The translations under genes were made by a program, and so were the position numbers. A stretch of 54,538 nt of DNA from positions 1 to 54,538 of the forward strand of contig NZ_CAKC01000030.1 in NCBI RefSeq assembly GCF_000296855.1. The letters are read 5' to 3'. Source of the DNA: Lactobacillus gigeriorum DSM 23908 = CRBIP 24.85. GTDB lineage: Bacteria; Bacillota; Bacilli; Lactobacillales; Lactobacillaceae. Within the stretch, counting starts at the first letter, position 1. Every line of letters begins with the position of its first letter. A model generated the notes under the pieces. The model worked only from the letters and a program-made list of their open reading frames with translations. It had not been told where the DNA came from and made no database searches. This document shows, in pieces, positions 6,606-14,653 of this stretch.

Positions 6606-8222
6606 ATGACTCCTTGGTGGAAGAAAGCGGTTGTTTATCAAGTTTATCCTAGATCATTCCAAGACAGTAATGGTGATGGAATCGGGGATTTAAAGGGAAT
6701 TACTTCAAGACTCGATTATTTAGAAAAATTGGGCATTGATGCTATTTGGCTCTCACCAGTCTATCAATCGCCCGGTGTAGACAACGGTTACGATATTTCT
6801 GATTATGAGGCCATTGATCCGCAATACGGAACGATGGCTGATATGGAAGAATTAATTGCAGAAGCTAAAAAGCACCATATTAGAATTGTGATGGATCTCG
6901 TAGTCAACCATACTTCAGATCAACATCAATGGTTTATTGAGGCTAAAAAGAGCAAAGACAATCCTTATCGCGATTACTATGTTTGGCGTAATCCCGTTGA
7001 TGGCCATGAACCAAATGACTTGAAATCAGCTTTTTCTGGTTCAGCTTGGAAATATGACGAAACAACAGGTCAATACTACTTGCACTTGTTCGCTGATGCT
7101 CAACCAGACCTTAACTGGGAAAATCCAGAATTGCGTCAAAAAGTTTATGACATGATGAATTTCTGGATCGACAAAGGAATTGGTGGTTTCAGAATGGACG
7201 TCATTGAATTAATCGGTAAAGAACCGGACAAAGGAATTACTGCCAATGGACCAATGCTTCACCCTTACTTGCAAGAAATGAATCATGCAACCTTTGGTGG
7301 CAAGGATTTGATGACTGTCGGCGAAACTTGGGGTGCGACCATTCCAATCGCAAAGGAATATTCAGATCCTGATCGGGATGAATTATCAATGGTATTCCAA
7401 TTTGAAAATCAAGGCTTAGATCAACAGCCTGGAAAAGCAAAATGGGATCTGCGCAAGCTAGATTTAGGAGAATTAAAGCAGGTTTTAGTTAAATGGCAAA
7501 CGGAGCTTGATTTTAACCATGCATGGAATAGTATTTTCTGGGAAAACCATGATATTCCACGGGTAATTTCGCGCTGGGGAAATGACAAGGAATATCGCGT
7601 ACAATCAGCTAAAATGTTTGCGATTGCCTTACATTTGATGCATGGGACGCCATACATCTACAATGGCGAAGAAATCGGCATGACTAATTATCCGGTTAAA
7701 GATATCAGCGAGGTATCTGATATCGAAAGCGTAAATATGTATCATGAACGTGTGGCAGAAGGCTATGATCCTAAGGAATTGATCAAGGCGATCAACACTA
7801 AAGGACGCGACAATGCCAGAACGCCAATGCAATGGACCGCCGGCAAAGAAGCAGGGTTTACGACTGGTACGCCTTGGCTTCACGTCAATCCTAACCATGT
7901 AGAAATTAATGTTGATCAAGCATTGGCTGATCCAAATTCAATTTTCTACACTTATCAAACGTTAGTTAAATTGCGTCATGAACATGTTATTGTAGTTGAT
8001 GGCGATTTTGAATTAATCCCAACGCAAGATGAAATTTTGGCATATTACCGTGTACTTGGTGATGAAAAATGGCTAGTAGTTGCCAATTTCTCCGAACAAG
8101 AACAAAAGCTATCCTTGACCGATAAAATTGCCAAAACTCTAGTTTACAATTATGAAGCTCCAACCAAGCTATCAGCTTTAACGCTTAAACCATATGAAGC
8201 TTTTGCGGTCGTTGTAAAATAA
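6606..8222 (+). CDS. dexB: GH13_31 alpha-glucosidase (glucan 1,6-alpha-glucosidase / oligo-1,6-glucosidase)
   Basis: 538 aa cytoplasmic enzyme that hydrolyses alpha-1,6 bonds at the non-reducing end of isomalto-oligosaccharides. The GH13 regions are all present: DLVVNHTS (97-104), the region V motif QPDLNW (166-171), GFRMDV with nucleophile D198, GETW with acid/base E240, and ENHD with D316. V199, directly after the nucleophile, is the residue associated with isomaltase (alpha-1,6) rather than maltase specificity. There is no signal peptide. CGGAGG precedes the start. A cre site upstream implies CcpA control. It could instead be named malL; the clade with dexB is favoured by the V199 and by the neighbouring order with rpmE, as remembered from L. 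acidophilus. Confidence 0.88.
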   Translation: MTPWWKKAVVYQVYPRSFQDSNGDGIGDLKGITSRLDYLEKLGIDAIWLSPVYQSPGVDNGYDISDYEAIDPQYGTMADMEELIAEAKKHHIRIVMDLVVNHTSDQHQWFIEAKKSKDNPYRDYYVWRNPVDGHEPNDLKSAFSGSAWKYDETTGQYYLHLFADAQPDLNWENPELRQKVYDMMNFWIDKGIGGFRMDVIELIGKEPDKGITANGPMLHPYLQEMNHATFGGKDLMTVGETWGATIPIAKEYSDPDRDELSMVFQFENQGLDQQPGKAKWDLRKLDLGELKQVLVKWQTELDFNHAWNSIFWENHDIPRVISRWGNDKEYRVQSAKMFAIALHLMHGTPYIYNGEEIGMTNYPVKDISEVSDIESVNMYHERVAEGYDPKELIKAINTKGRDNARTPMQWTAGKEAGFTTGTPWLHVNPNHVEINVDQALADPNSIFYTYQTLVKLRHEHVIVVDGDFELIPTQDEILAYYRVLGDEKWLVVANFSEQEQKLSLTDKIAKTLVYNYEAPTKLSALTLKPYEAFAVVVK

Positions 8223-8232
8223 GATTTTACTA

Positions 8233-8261
8233 TTGAATTTTCTCCTTGAAGATGGTATCCT
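8233..8261 (+). promoter_or_regulatory. rpmE promoter
   Basis: TTGAAT (8233-8238), 17-bp spacer, TATCCT (8256-8261), about 60 bp before the L31 start. Confidence 0.55.
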
Positions 8262-8323
8262 ATTACACGTTAATCGATTAATCTATGGTCTGAAAGATGA
8301 CTATGGCAAAAGGAGAAAAAATT

Positions 8324-8569
8324 ATGAAACAAGGTATTCATCCAGATTTTCACAAAGTTGTTTTCATGGACTCAGCAACTGGCGCTAAGTTTTTAGCTGG
8401 TTCAACTTTAAGTTCAAAGGAAACTGTAGATTACGAAGGTAACACTTACCCATTGATTCGTGTTGAAATTTCTTCAGATTCACACCCATTCTACACTGGT
8501 AAGCAAAAGTTTGCTGCTGCAGATGGTCGAATCGAAAAGTTCAACAAGAAGTATGGTTTGAAAAAGTAA
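8324..8569 (+). CDS. rpmE2: 50S ribosomal protein L31 type B
   Basis: 81 aa large-subunit protein that bridges to the 30S head. It starts [20 protein letters not shown], and the type A CxxC zinc ligands are absent, so this is the zinc-independent type B paralogue. The ATG at 8324 is chosen because AAAGGAGA lies just upstream; in-frame starts at 8297 and 8303 would place that site inside the gene. The gene is monocistronic with its own promoter and strong terminator. Confidence 0.95.
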   Translation: MKQGIHPDFHKVVFMDSATGAKFLAGSTLSSKETVDYEGNTYPLIRVEISSDSHPFYTGKQKFAAADGRIEKFNKKYGLKK

Positions 8570-8584
8570 TACCAATCTGGTGGA

Positions 8585-8612
8585 AGCAGTCCCATTGGGG
8601 ACTGCTTTTTTT
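8585..8612 (+). terminator. Terminator of rpmE2
   Basis: AGCAGTCCC / GGGACTGCT stem with a short loop and a seven-T run. Confidence 0.93.
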
Positions 8613-8625
8613 CTGTCAGCTTTAT

Positions 8626-8654
8626 TTGGCAGACGAGCTGAAAGAACGTATAAT
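8626..8654 (+). promoter_or_regulatory. murF promoter
   Basis: TTGGCA (8626-8631), 17-bp spacer, perfect TATAAT (8649-8654), 38 bp before the murF start. Confidence 0.8.
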
Positions 8655-8692
8655 GAGTGCTGTATGATTTTTGATTATGGGAGTTTATAGTA

Positions 8693-10060
8693 ATGAAAAT
8701 GCAACTGGCAGAAATTGCCAAAGCTTTAGGGATTGAATGTGAAGGCAATGATCAACTTATTGTTACTTCAGTAGCTTTCGACTCTAGAAAGATTACTGAT
8801 GGTGGTTTATTCGTTCCGCTTGAAGGTGAACGTGATGGTCATGATTTTGTTGCTAGCGCGATTAACAATGGCTGCATCGCTACTTTATGGAAAAAAGGTC
8901 ATCCTAACAAGCCAACTAATATTGCGGTATTAGAAGTCGATGATCCTTTGACTGCAATGCAAGATTTAGCTCGTCATTATTTGCGTAAGGTCAATCCAAG
9001 TATTGTTGGAATTACCGGGTCTAATGGTAAGACTACCACTAAGGATATGGTAGCTGCTGTGTTGGCTAAGCGGTTTAATGTTCATAAGACGCAAGCAAAC
9101 TTTAACAATGAAATTGGCGTACCAATGACAATCTTGGAGATGAAGCCAACAACTGAAATCTTAGTTTTGGAAATGGGTATGGATCGTCCAGGTCAATTGC
9201 ACCACTTAAGTGAAATGACTCACCCAGATGTAACTGTCATAACGATGATTGGCGAAGCTCATATCGAATTCTTTGGAACCCGTGATAAGATTGCTGACGC
9301 CAAAATGGAAATTACTGATTTCTTACGTGAAGATGGGGAATTTATTTACAATGGCGATGAACCATTACTTGCTGAAAGAGCAAAGAATTTAACGCAAAGC
9401 AAGGCTACTTTTGGCTTTAGAAACAATGATACAGTGTATGCAACTGACTTTAGAAGTTATAAGCATCATGCAACCTTTACGGTTAACAATTCCGATCAAA
9501 AATTCACCATTCCAATGATCGGTAAACACAATGTTTCTAATGCAATGGCTGCTTTAAGTGTTGGCCGACATTTTGGCGAAAGCGATGAAGAAATTGCAGC
9601 CTCACTTGCTAACTTTACGCCAACTGCCAACCGTATGGAATGGGAAAAAGGCGATGTTGGTGAAGACATCATGAGTGATGTGTACAATTCCAATCCAACT
9701 GCGGTTAGAGCTGTTTTGACTAGTTTTGGTCAAATTGAAATGCCTGAAGATGGCAAGAGAATTGCAGTTTTGGGTGATATGCTCGAACTTGGTGAAGCTT
9801 CTGCCAGCTTACATGCAGGGTTAGCAGATAGCCTAGATCCACAAGTGATCAATGAGGTTTACCTCTATGGTAACGAGATGAAATATTTGGCTGATGCATT
9901 GCAAAAGAAGTATGACAGCCAACATCTTCACTATTATGACCAAGATCATATGGAATTAATGATTAACGATTTGAAGAATGAGATTAAGCCGAATGACATT
10001 GTAGTGCTCAAGGGTTCCCATGGAATGCACTTAGAAAAAGTTGTTGAACGGCTTAGATAG
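8693..10060 (+). CDS. murF: UDP-N-acetylmuramoyl-tripeptide--D-alanyl-D-alanine ligase
   Basis: 455 aa cytoplasmic ligase that adds the D-Ala-D-Ala (or D-Ala-D-Lac) dipeptide to UDP-MurNAc-tripeptide in peptidoglycan precursor synthesis. The Mur-ligase ATP loop ITGSNGKTTTKD lies at 107-118, the central domain contains NEIGVP and LVLEMGMDR, and the C-terminal domain has the substrate-domain motif SDVYNSNPTA. GGGAG precedes the ATG. It lies with alr downstream (D-alanine supply), separated by cshA and acpS. Length is normal. Confidence 0.96.
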   Translation: MKMQLAEIAKALGIECEGNDQLIVTSVAFDSRKITDGGLFVPLEGERDGHDFVASAINNGCIATLWKKGHPNKPTNIAVLEVDDPLTAMQDLARHYLRKVNPSIVGITGSNGKTTTKDMVAAVLAKRFNVHKTQANFNNEIGVPMTILEMKPTTEILVLEMGMDRPGQLHHLSEMTHPDVTVITMIGEAHIEFFGTRDKIADAKMEITDFLREDGEFIYNGDEPLLAERAKNLTQSKATFGFRNNDTVYATDFRSYKHHATFTVNNSDQKFTIPMIGKHNVSNAMAALSVGRHFGESDEEIAASLANFTPTANRMEWEKGDVGEDIMSDVYNSNPTAVRAVLTSFGQIEMPEDGKRIAVLGDMLELGEASASLHAGLADSLDPQVINEVYLYGNEMKYLADALQKKYDSQHLHYYDQDHMELMINDLKNEIKPNDIVVLKGSHGMHLEKVVERLR

Positions 10061-10072
10061 GGGAAAAATTTA

Positions 10073-11554
10073 GTGAAATTTTCTGAATTAGGTTTAAACG
10101 AAGCACTATTAAAGGCAATCAAGCGGTCTGGTTTTGAAGAAGCTACGCCCATTCAAGCAGAAACGATTCCTTTAGCTTTGGCAGGTAAAGATGTAATTGG
10201 ACAAGCACAAACTGGTACTGGTAAAACTGCAGCTTTTGGTTTGCCGATTTTACAACAACTTGAAAAGCACGCTAAGGCAATTCAAGCAATCGTGGTTGAA
10301 CCAACTCGTGAATTGGCAATTCAAACGCAAGAAGAACTTTTCCGGTTGGGACGAGATGAACATGCACATGTTCAAGTGGTTTACGGTGGAGCCGATATTG
10401 GTCGTCAAATTAAATCTTTAAAGCACACTACGCCAGCAATTTTGGTTGGGACTCCAGGACGCTTATTGGATCACTTGAAGCGCAAGACGATCGATCTTAG
10501 TCAAGTTAGAACTGTGGTTTTAGATGAAGCTGACGAAATGCTTGATATGGGTTTTATTCAAGACATTGAAAGCATCTTTGAATATGCTAAAAATCGTCAA
10601 CACACTTTGCTTTTTAGTGCAACTATGCCTAAGCCAATTTTACGTATTGGTGAAAAATTTATGGATCACCCTGAAGTGGTGCGCATCAAGGCTAAAGAAT
10701 TGACGGCTGATTTAATCGATCAATACTTTGTTCGTGCTAAGGAAGCTGAAAAATTTGATATTATGTGTCGGTTGATCGATGTTCAAGGTCCAGATTTGGC
10801 AGTAGTTTTTGGTAGAACTAAGCGCCGAGTTGATGAATTGACTCACGGCTTGCAAGCTCGTGGCTACAATGCGGCTGGTATTCATGGTGACTTGTCACAA
10901 GCAAGAAGAATGTCGGTCTTGAAGCGTTTCAGAGATGGCAAATTGGATATTTTAGTAGCTACTGACGTTGCGGCTCGTGGTTTGGATATTTCTGGCGTTA
11001 CTCATGTATATAACTATGACATTCCACAAGATCCAGACTCTTATGTTCACCGGATTGGTCGTACCGGTCGTGCCGGTCAAAATGGTATCTCAGTTACTTT
11101 TGTTACGCCAAACGAAATTGGCTACATGCGGACCATTGAGCAGTTGACTAAAAAGAAGATGTCGCCACTTCGTCCGCCAACAGATGATCAAGCATTGCAT
11201 GGTCAATTGAAGGTTGCTAAAGCCCAAATCGAGGACTTGTTGAATGATGATTTAACGAAGTACGAAGATGAAGCTAATGCGATGCTTGAAAGCTACTCAG
11301 CAGTTGATCTTGTAGCTGCATTTTTGAAGAATTTATCTAAAGATGCCAGCGATGTTAAGGTTAAGATCACACCTGAAAAGCCATTGCCATATAAGGGTAA
11401 CGGTAGAGGTGGACACCGTGGTAATAATAACGGTAATCGTCGCTATCGTGGAGGCCACCATGATCGTAGAGATCGCAATGATCGCCATTCAGATCATCGT
11501 CGTGCACGCCGTGGCAGAGCCAATGGTCATGACTTTGTAATTAAGAAAAAGTAA
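10073..11554 (+). CDS. cshA: DEAD-box ATP-dependent RNA helicase CshA
   Basis: 493 aa RNA helicase acting in ribosome assembly, cold adaptation and mRNA decay. In order: Q motif (FEEATPIQAE, 21-30), Walker A AQTGTGKT (45-52), DEAD box at 151-154, SAT in LFSATMP, and motif VI HRIGRTGRAG. The basic Arg/Gly/His tail has RGG-like repeats (RGGHRG, RYRGGHHDRR), as in CshA for RNA binding. The GTG start at 10073 follows GGGGAAAA, 12 bases after murF, so it probably shares the murF transcript. The tail repeats are the main CshA discriminator from other DEAD proteins. Confidence 0.95.
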   Translation: MKFSELGLNEALLKAIKRSGFEEATPIQAETIPLALAGKDVIGQAQTGTGKTAAFGLPILQQLEKHAKAIQAIVVEPTRELAIQTQEELFRLGRDEHAHVQVVYGGADIGRQIKSLKHTTPAILVGTPGRLLDHLKRKTIDLSQVRTVVLDEADEMLDMGFIQDIESIFEYAKNRQHTLLFSATMPKPILRIGEKFMDHPEVVRIKAKELTADLIDQYFVRAKEAEKFDIMCRLIDVQGPDLAVVFGRTKRRVDELTHGLQARGYNAAGIHGDLSQARRMSVLKRFRDGKLDILVATDVAARGLDISGVTHVYNYDIPQDPDSYVHRIGRTGRAGQNGISVTFVTPNEIGYMRTIEQLTKKKMSPLRPPTDDQALHGQLKVAKAQIEDLLNDDLTKYEDEANAMLESYSAVDLVAAFLKNLSKDASDVKVKITPEKPLPYKGNGRGGHRGNNNGNRRYRGGHHDRRDRNDRHSDHRRARRGRANGHDFVIKKK

Positions 11555-11580
11555 AAGTGAGCAAAATTTTAGTTAAGTTG

Positions 11581-11610
11581 AAGGATTGTAAGTTTTACAG
11601 TCCTTTTTTT
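11581..11610 (+). terminator. Terminator of cshA
   Basis: AAGGATTGTAA / TTACAGTCCTT stem with one G-T pair and a TTTTTTT run. Its 3' arm overlaps the probable -35 of the next promoter. Confidence 0.85.
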
Positions 11611-11620
11611 GTACTATAAT
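11593..11620 (+). promoter_or_regulatory. acpS-alr promoter
   Basis: Perfect TATAAT at 11615-11620. The best -35 is TTTTAC (11593-11598) with a 16-bp spacer, inside the preceding terminator hairpin. Confidence 0.55.
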
Positions 11621-11641
11621 GCATACAGTGAGGTGAAAAAG

Positions 11642-12001
11642 ATGATTAAAGGCGTAGGCATCGACGCAATCGAAGTAGAGCGCGTTGAGAAGATTGTTGC
11701 CCGTGGGGATAGATTTGCAAAAAGAGTTTTAACGCCAGCAGAATTCGCACAGTACGAAAAGATGACTGGCAAGCGTAAAGTCGAATATTTGGGTGGCAGG
11801 TTTTCGCTAAAAGAGTCTTTCTCAAAAGCTATGGGAACCGGTCTTGGCAAAGAAATTGGTTTTCAGGATGTAGAGACGCTTTGGGATGATTTGGGTCATC
11901 CAGTAATGACGTCGACGAAATTTGCGGGTAAGATTTTTCCTAGCATTACTCACGATAACCATGAAATTATTACCTTGGTAGTATTGGAGGAAACTGAATG
12001 A
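11642..12001 (+). CDS. acpS: Holo-[acyl-carrier-protein] synthase
   Basis: 119 aa. Transfers 4'-phosphopantetheine from CoA to the serine of acyl carrier protein, activating fatty-acid synthesis. The metal-binding D8 ([11 protein letters not shown]) and E58 in [12 protein letters not shown] are both present, as in group I AcpS trimers. The ATG at 11642 is preceded by GAGGTG. Its stop overlaps the alr start by four bases (ATGA), the usual lactobacillar acpS-alr pair, so the two are co-translated. Confidence 0.96.
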   Translation: MIKGVGIDAIEVERVEKIVARGDRFAKRVLTPAEFAQYEKMTGKRKVEYLGGRFSLKESFSKAMGTGLGKEIGFQDVETLWDDLGHPVMTSTKFAGKIFPSITHDNHEIITLVVLEETE

Positions 12002-13128
12002 TTTCAGGAATACATCGTCCTGCTGTGGTTAAGGTTAACTTGGCAGCGATACAAGAAAATATTGAACATGAAGTGGCTCATTTGCAAGCAGGTCAAAAGC
12101 TTTTTGCCGTAGTTAAGGCTAATGCTTATGGTCATGGGGCGGTACCTGTAGCAAAAACAGCTTTGGCAGCCGGGGCCAGTGGCTTTTGTGTTGCAATTTT
12201 AGATGAAGGTTTAGAACTTCGCAGAGCTGATATAGTTGAACCAATTTTAGTTCTAGGTGTGGTTTCACCAGAATATGCCCCAGTTGCTGCAGCTAACAAT
12301 ATCTCTTTAACCGTACCTAATTTGGAATGGTTTCAAGAGGCAGAAAAAGCACTTAAAAAAACCAATTTGAAATTAAAGATCCATTTAGGAATCGATTCTG
12401 GAATGGGAAGAATTGGTTTTAGTGAAGATGAGGAATTCGTAGCAGCTAATAAATTCTTGCAAACTAGTCATAGTTTTGAAATAGAAGGGATGTTTGCTCA
12501 TTTTGCTTCAGCTGATAGTGCTGATGACAGCTACTTCCAACGTCAAGTTGCTAAGTTTGAACATATGAAGCAATTGCTACTGGTAAAGCCAAAATGGATT
12601 CATGTAGATAATACTGCAGCAAGCATTTTCAATAAGGCGGTCCACAGCGATTTAGTACGCTTTGGTATTGGCATCTATGGCCTTAATCCTTCATCTAATC
12701 CTGCAAGTGCAGATTTAGAACCTGCTTTTGCGCTTAAGCCAGCGCTATCGCTTGAAAGCGAGTTGACGCATGTGAAGACAATACATCAGGGCGATGGTGT
12801 AGGCTATGGTTCAACTTTTGTAGCTGAACAAGACACTGTCATTGGTACTGTTCCTGTTGGCTATGCTGATGGCTGGATTAGAAAATTCCAAGGCTTTAAG
12901 GTTAAAGTTGGGGACGTTTATTGTCCAATCGTAGGCCGAATTTGTATGGATCAATTTATGGTCGAATTGCCTGAAAAAATGCCAATTGGCACTAAGGTAG
13001 AACTAATTTCTGCTGATCCGACAGCACCTAACAGTATAAAAAAAGCAGCCGATTACGTCGACACGATCCACTATGAAGTGGCATGTTTGTTAAGTGATCG
13101 TCTGCCAAGAGAATATTATCGTAAATAA
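11998..13128 (+). CDS. alr: Alanine racemase
   Basis: 376 aa PLP enzyme interconverting L- and D-alanine for peptidoglycan and teichoic acid D-alanylation. K40 in [11 protein letters not shown] is the PLP lysine. Y270 in VGYGSTF corresponds to the second catalytic base. PVGYADGW and [10 protein letters not shown] are family signatures. Start ATG 11998 overlaps the acpS stop; GGAGG lies upstream inside acpS. A bidirectional terminator follows, shared with the convergent CBS gene. Confidence 0.97.
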   Translation: MISGIHRPAVVKVNLAAIQENIEHEVAHLQAGQKLFAVVKANAYGHGAVPVAKTALAAGASGFCVAILDEGLELRRADIVEPILVLGVVSPEYAPVAAANNISLTVPNLEWFQEAEKALKKTNLKLKIHLGIDSGMGRIGFSEDEEFVAANKFLQTSHSFEIEGMFAHFASADSADDSYFQRQVAKFEHMKQLLLVKPKWIHVDNTAASIFNKAVHSDLVRFGIGIYGLNPSSNPASADLEPAFALKPALSLESELTHVKTIHQGDGVGYGSTFVAEQDTVIGTVPVGYADGWIRKFQGFKVKVGDVYCPIVGRICMDQFMVELPEKMPIGTKVELISADPTAPNSIKKAADYVDTIHYEVACLLSDRLPREYYRK

Positions 13129-13176
13129 AAAAACTCAAGCTGAATGATATACTTGGTATCACCAGCTTGAGTTTTT
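13129..13176. terminator. Bidirectional terminator between alr and the CBS gene
   Basis: AAAAACTCAAGCTG / CAGCTTGAGTTTTT stem; A-rich on one side and T-rich on the other, so it works in both directions. Confidence 0.92.
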
Positions 13177-13179
13177 ATT

Positions 13180-13893
13180 TTATTCAGCTTCTTCTGAAGC
13201 ACGGTTAGTGAAGACGCCAGGATTTTCGTCGCTCATAATGTTAATACCTGCTTGCAAGTCTTCAATTTCGGCTACCACATAGCCTTTCTTTTGCAAGCGA
13301 TCGACAACAGTCCGTAAAGTTTCTTCAGTAACGCCTGCAGGAAGCGTGAAGAGAGTTCTACGAACAAAGTCACCAGTCAATTCACCGGCAGCTGCATCCA
13401 AAGTCATTACGCTTGCCATATTAGTGTACTTGGAAATAGTCTTGGACATTTTTACCAAGTTACCACGTGAGTTATCTGATAAAACTGTCAAAACGTAAGA
13501 ACCGTTTCTAATGTTCCAAGCATCTGAAAGCATGTCTAACAAACGTGAGTGCGTTAAAATCCCGTAGAACTTGTTGTCTTCGTCAAGAACCGAAATGTAA
13601 GGCAAGTCCTTAATGTTGAAGAAGACTTTGAAAAATGGTGAATTAACCTTGATCGTCTTGGTAGCATTCTTAAGCAAGTAAGTTACAGGAAGACTCATGT
13701 CGCCACCTTGTGACTTATGACGGTAGATGTGCATCTTGTAAATGTTGCCACGGAAAATTGTGCCAGTATCATCGAGAATAGGCACACAACGGTAGCCGGA
13801 ATCTTCAAGAATTTGCAGAGCTTCTTCAAGCGTAGCTTTTTCATTAACAGTAGTTAGATAGTCCTTTTTGCGGACTAATGATTTGATGAGCAT
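13180..13893 (-). CDS. cbpA: CBS-CBS-ACT protein, cyclic-di-AMP-binding CbpA type
   Basis: 237 aa cytoplasmic protein. Two CBS motifs come first (about residues 10-60, with GYRCVPILDDTGTIFRGNI, and 78-125, with LPYISVLDEDNKFYGIL). An ACT-like domain follows at about 133-215 (YVLTVLSDNSRG ... GYVVAEIEDL). This CBS plus ACT layout is that of Listeria-type CbpA, a c-di-AMP receptor; the ligand is inferred from the family, not visible directly. GGAGGT precedes the ATG. It has an extended -10 promoter (TGC-TATAAT near 13931-13936 on the minus strand) and is divergent from pth. Confidence 0.75.
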   Translation of the reverse strand: MLIKSLVRKKDYLTTVNEKATLEEALQILEDSGYRCVPILDDTGTIFRGNIYKMHIYRHKSQGGDMSLPVTYLLKNATKTIKVNSPFFKVFFNIKDLPYISVLDEDNKFYGILTHSRLLDMLSDAWNIRNGSYVLTVLSDNSRGNLVKMSKTISKYTNMASVMTLDAAAGELTGDFVRRTLFTLPAGVTEETLRTVVDRLQKKGYVVAEIEDLQAGINIMSDENPGVFTNRASEEAE

Positions 13894-14018
13894 AAGCTTA
13901 CCTCCATCGCAGAAAATATTTCAAGTAATTATAGCATAATGTACTTACAAATTAAATATAAATTAAATTGATCTAGTAATCATCTATATTGTAACAAGAT
14001 CTGAAATTTAAAAAAAGT

Positions 14019-14062
14019 ATAACACAAATTAGATTTCGATGATCTTTAGAAGTTTGTGTTAT
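14019..14062. promoter_or_regulatory. Inverted repeat with mirrored -10 elements upstream of pth
   Basis: ATAACACAAA (14019-14028) and TTTGTGTTAT (14053-14062) are perfect 10-bp arms 24 bp apart. Each arm read outward contains TTTGTGT followed by a -10-like box: TATGAT toward pth and TATACT toward the CBS gene. The pth box sits about 35 bp before its start. It could be an operator or a symmetric divergent promoter. Confidence 0.5.
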
Positions 14063-14094
14063 GATAAATTGAGCTAATTACGAGGAGATTTTTT

Positions 14095-14652
14095 ATGAAA
14101 ATAATTGCAGGGTTAGGTAATCCAGGAAAAAAGTATGATCGAACTAAACATAATACTGGCTTTATGGCCATCGATACTTATTTAGCTAAGAAGGGACTCA
14201 GCTTAGATAAGGATAAGTTCGAGGGCCTATGGACTAAAGTTAAAGTTGCTGGCGAAGATATTATTTTGTTAGAACCGCAAACCTTTATGAACGAATCAGG
14301 ACGCTCGATTGCACAGGTTGCCAATTTTTTCAAAGTTGAACCTCAAGATGTATTGGTAATTCATGATGACATGGATATGCCGATCGGCAAGATCAGAATT
14401 AGAGCTAATGGTAAGTCTGGTGGTCATAATGGCATTAAGAGTATTATCCGTGACCTTGGAACGGAAAAGTTTAATCGCTTAAAAATTGGAATTCGTCATC
14501 CAGAAAAAACCAGCGTTGTTTCATGGGTTTTGAGCCCGTTTACGACTGAACAACAGGCTTTGATGGATGAAGCGTTTGCGACTAGCTGCGAAATTATCGA
14601 TGATTTCGTTGCTGGTCACGATAGTCAATATTTAATGAATAAGTATAACTAA
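14095..14652 (+). CDS. pth: Peptidyl-tRNA hydrolase
   Basis: 185 aa. Releases tRNA from prematurely dropped peptidyl-tRNA. The conserved N9 (GLGNPG), catalytic H19 (TKHNTGF), and the HDDMDMPIGKIRIR and GGHNGIKSI motifs are all present. CGAGGAG precedes the ATG. It is the first gene of the translation/repair/division run that continues with mfd. Confidence 0.97.
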   Translation: MKIIAGLGNPGKKYDRTKHNTGFMAIDTYLAKKGLSLDKDKFEGLWTKVKVAGEDIILLEPQTFMNESGRSIAQVANFFKVEPQDVLVIHDDMDMPIGKIRIRANGKSGGHNGIKSIIRDLGTEKFNRLKIGIRHPEKTSVVSWVLSPFTTEQQALMDEAFATSCEIIDDFVAGHDSQYLMNKYN

Positions 14653-14653
14653 A

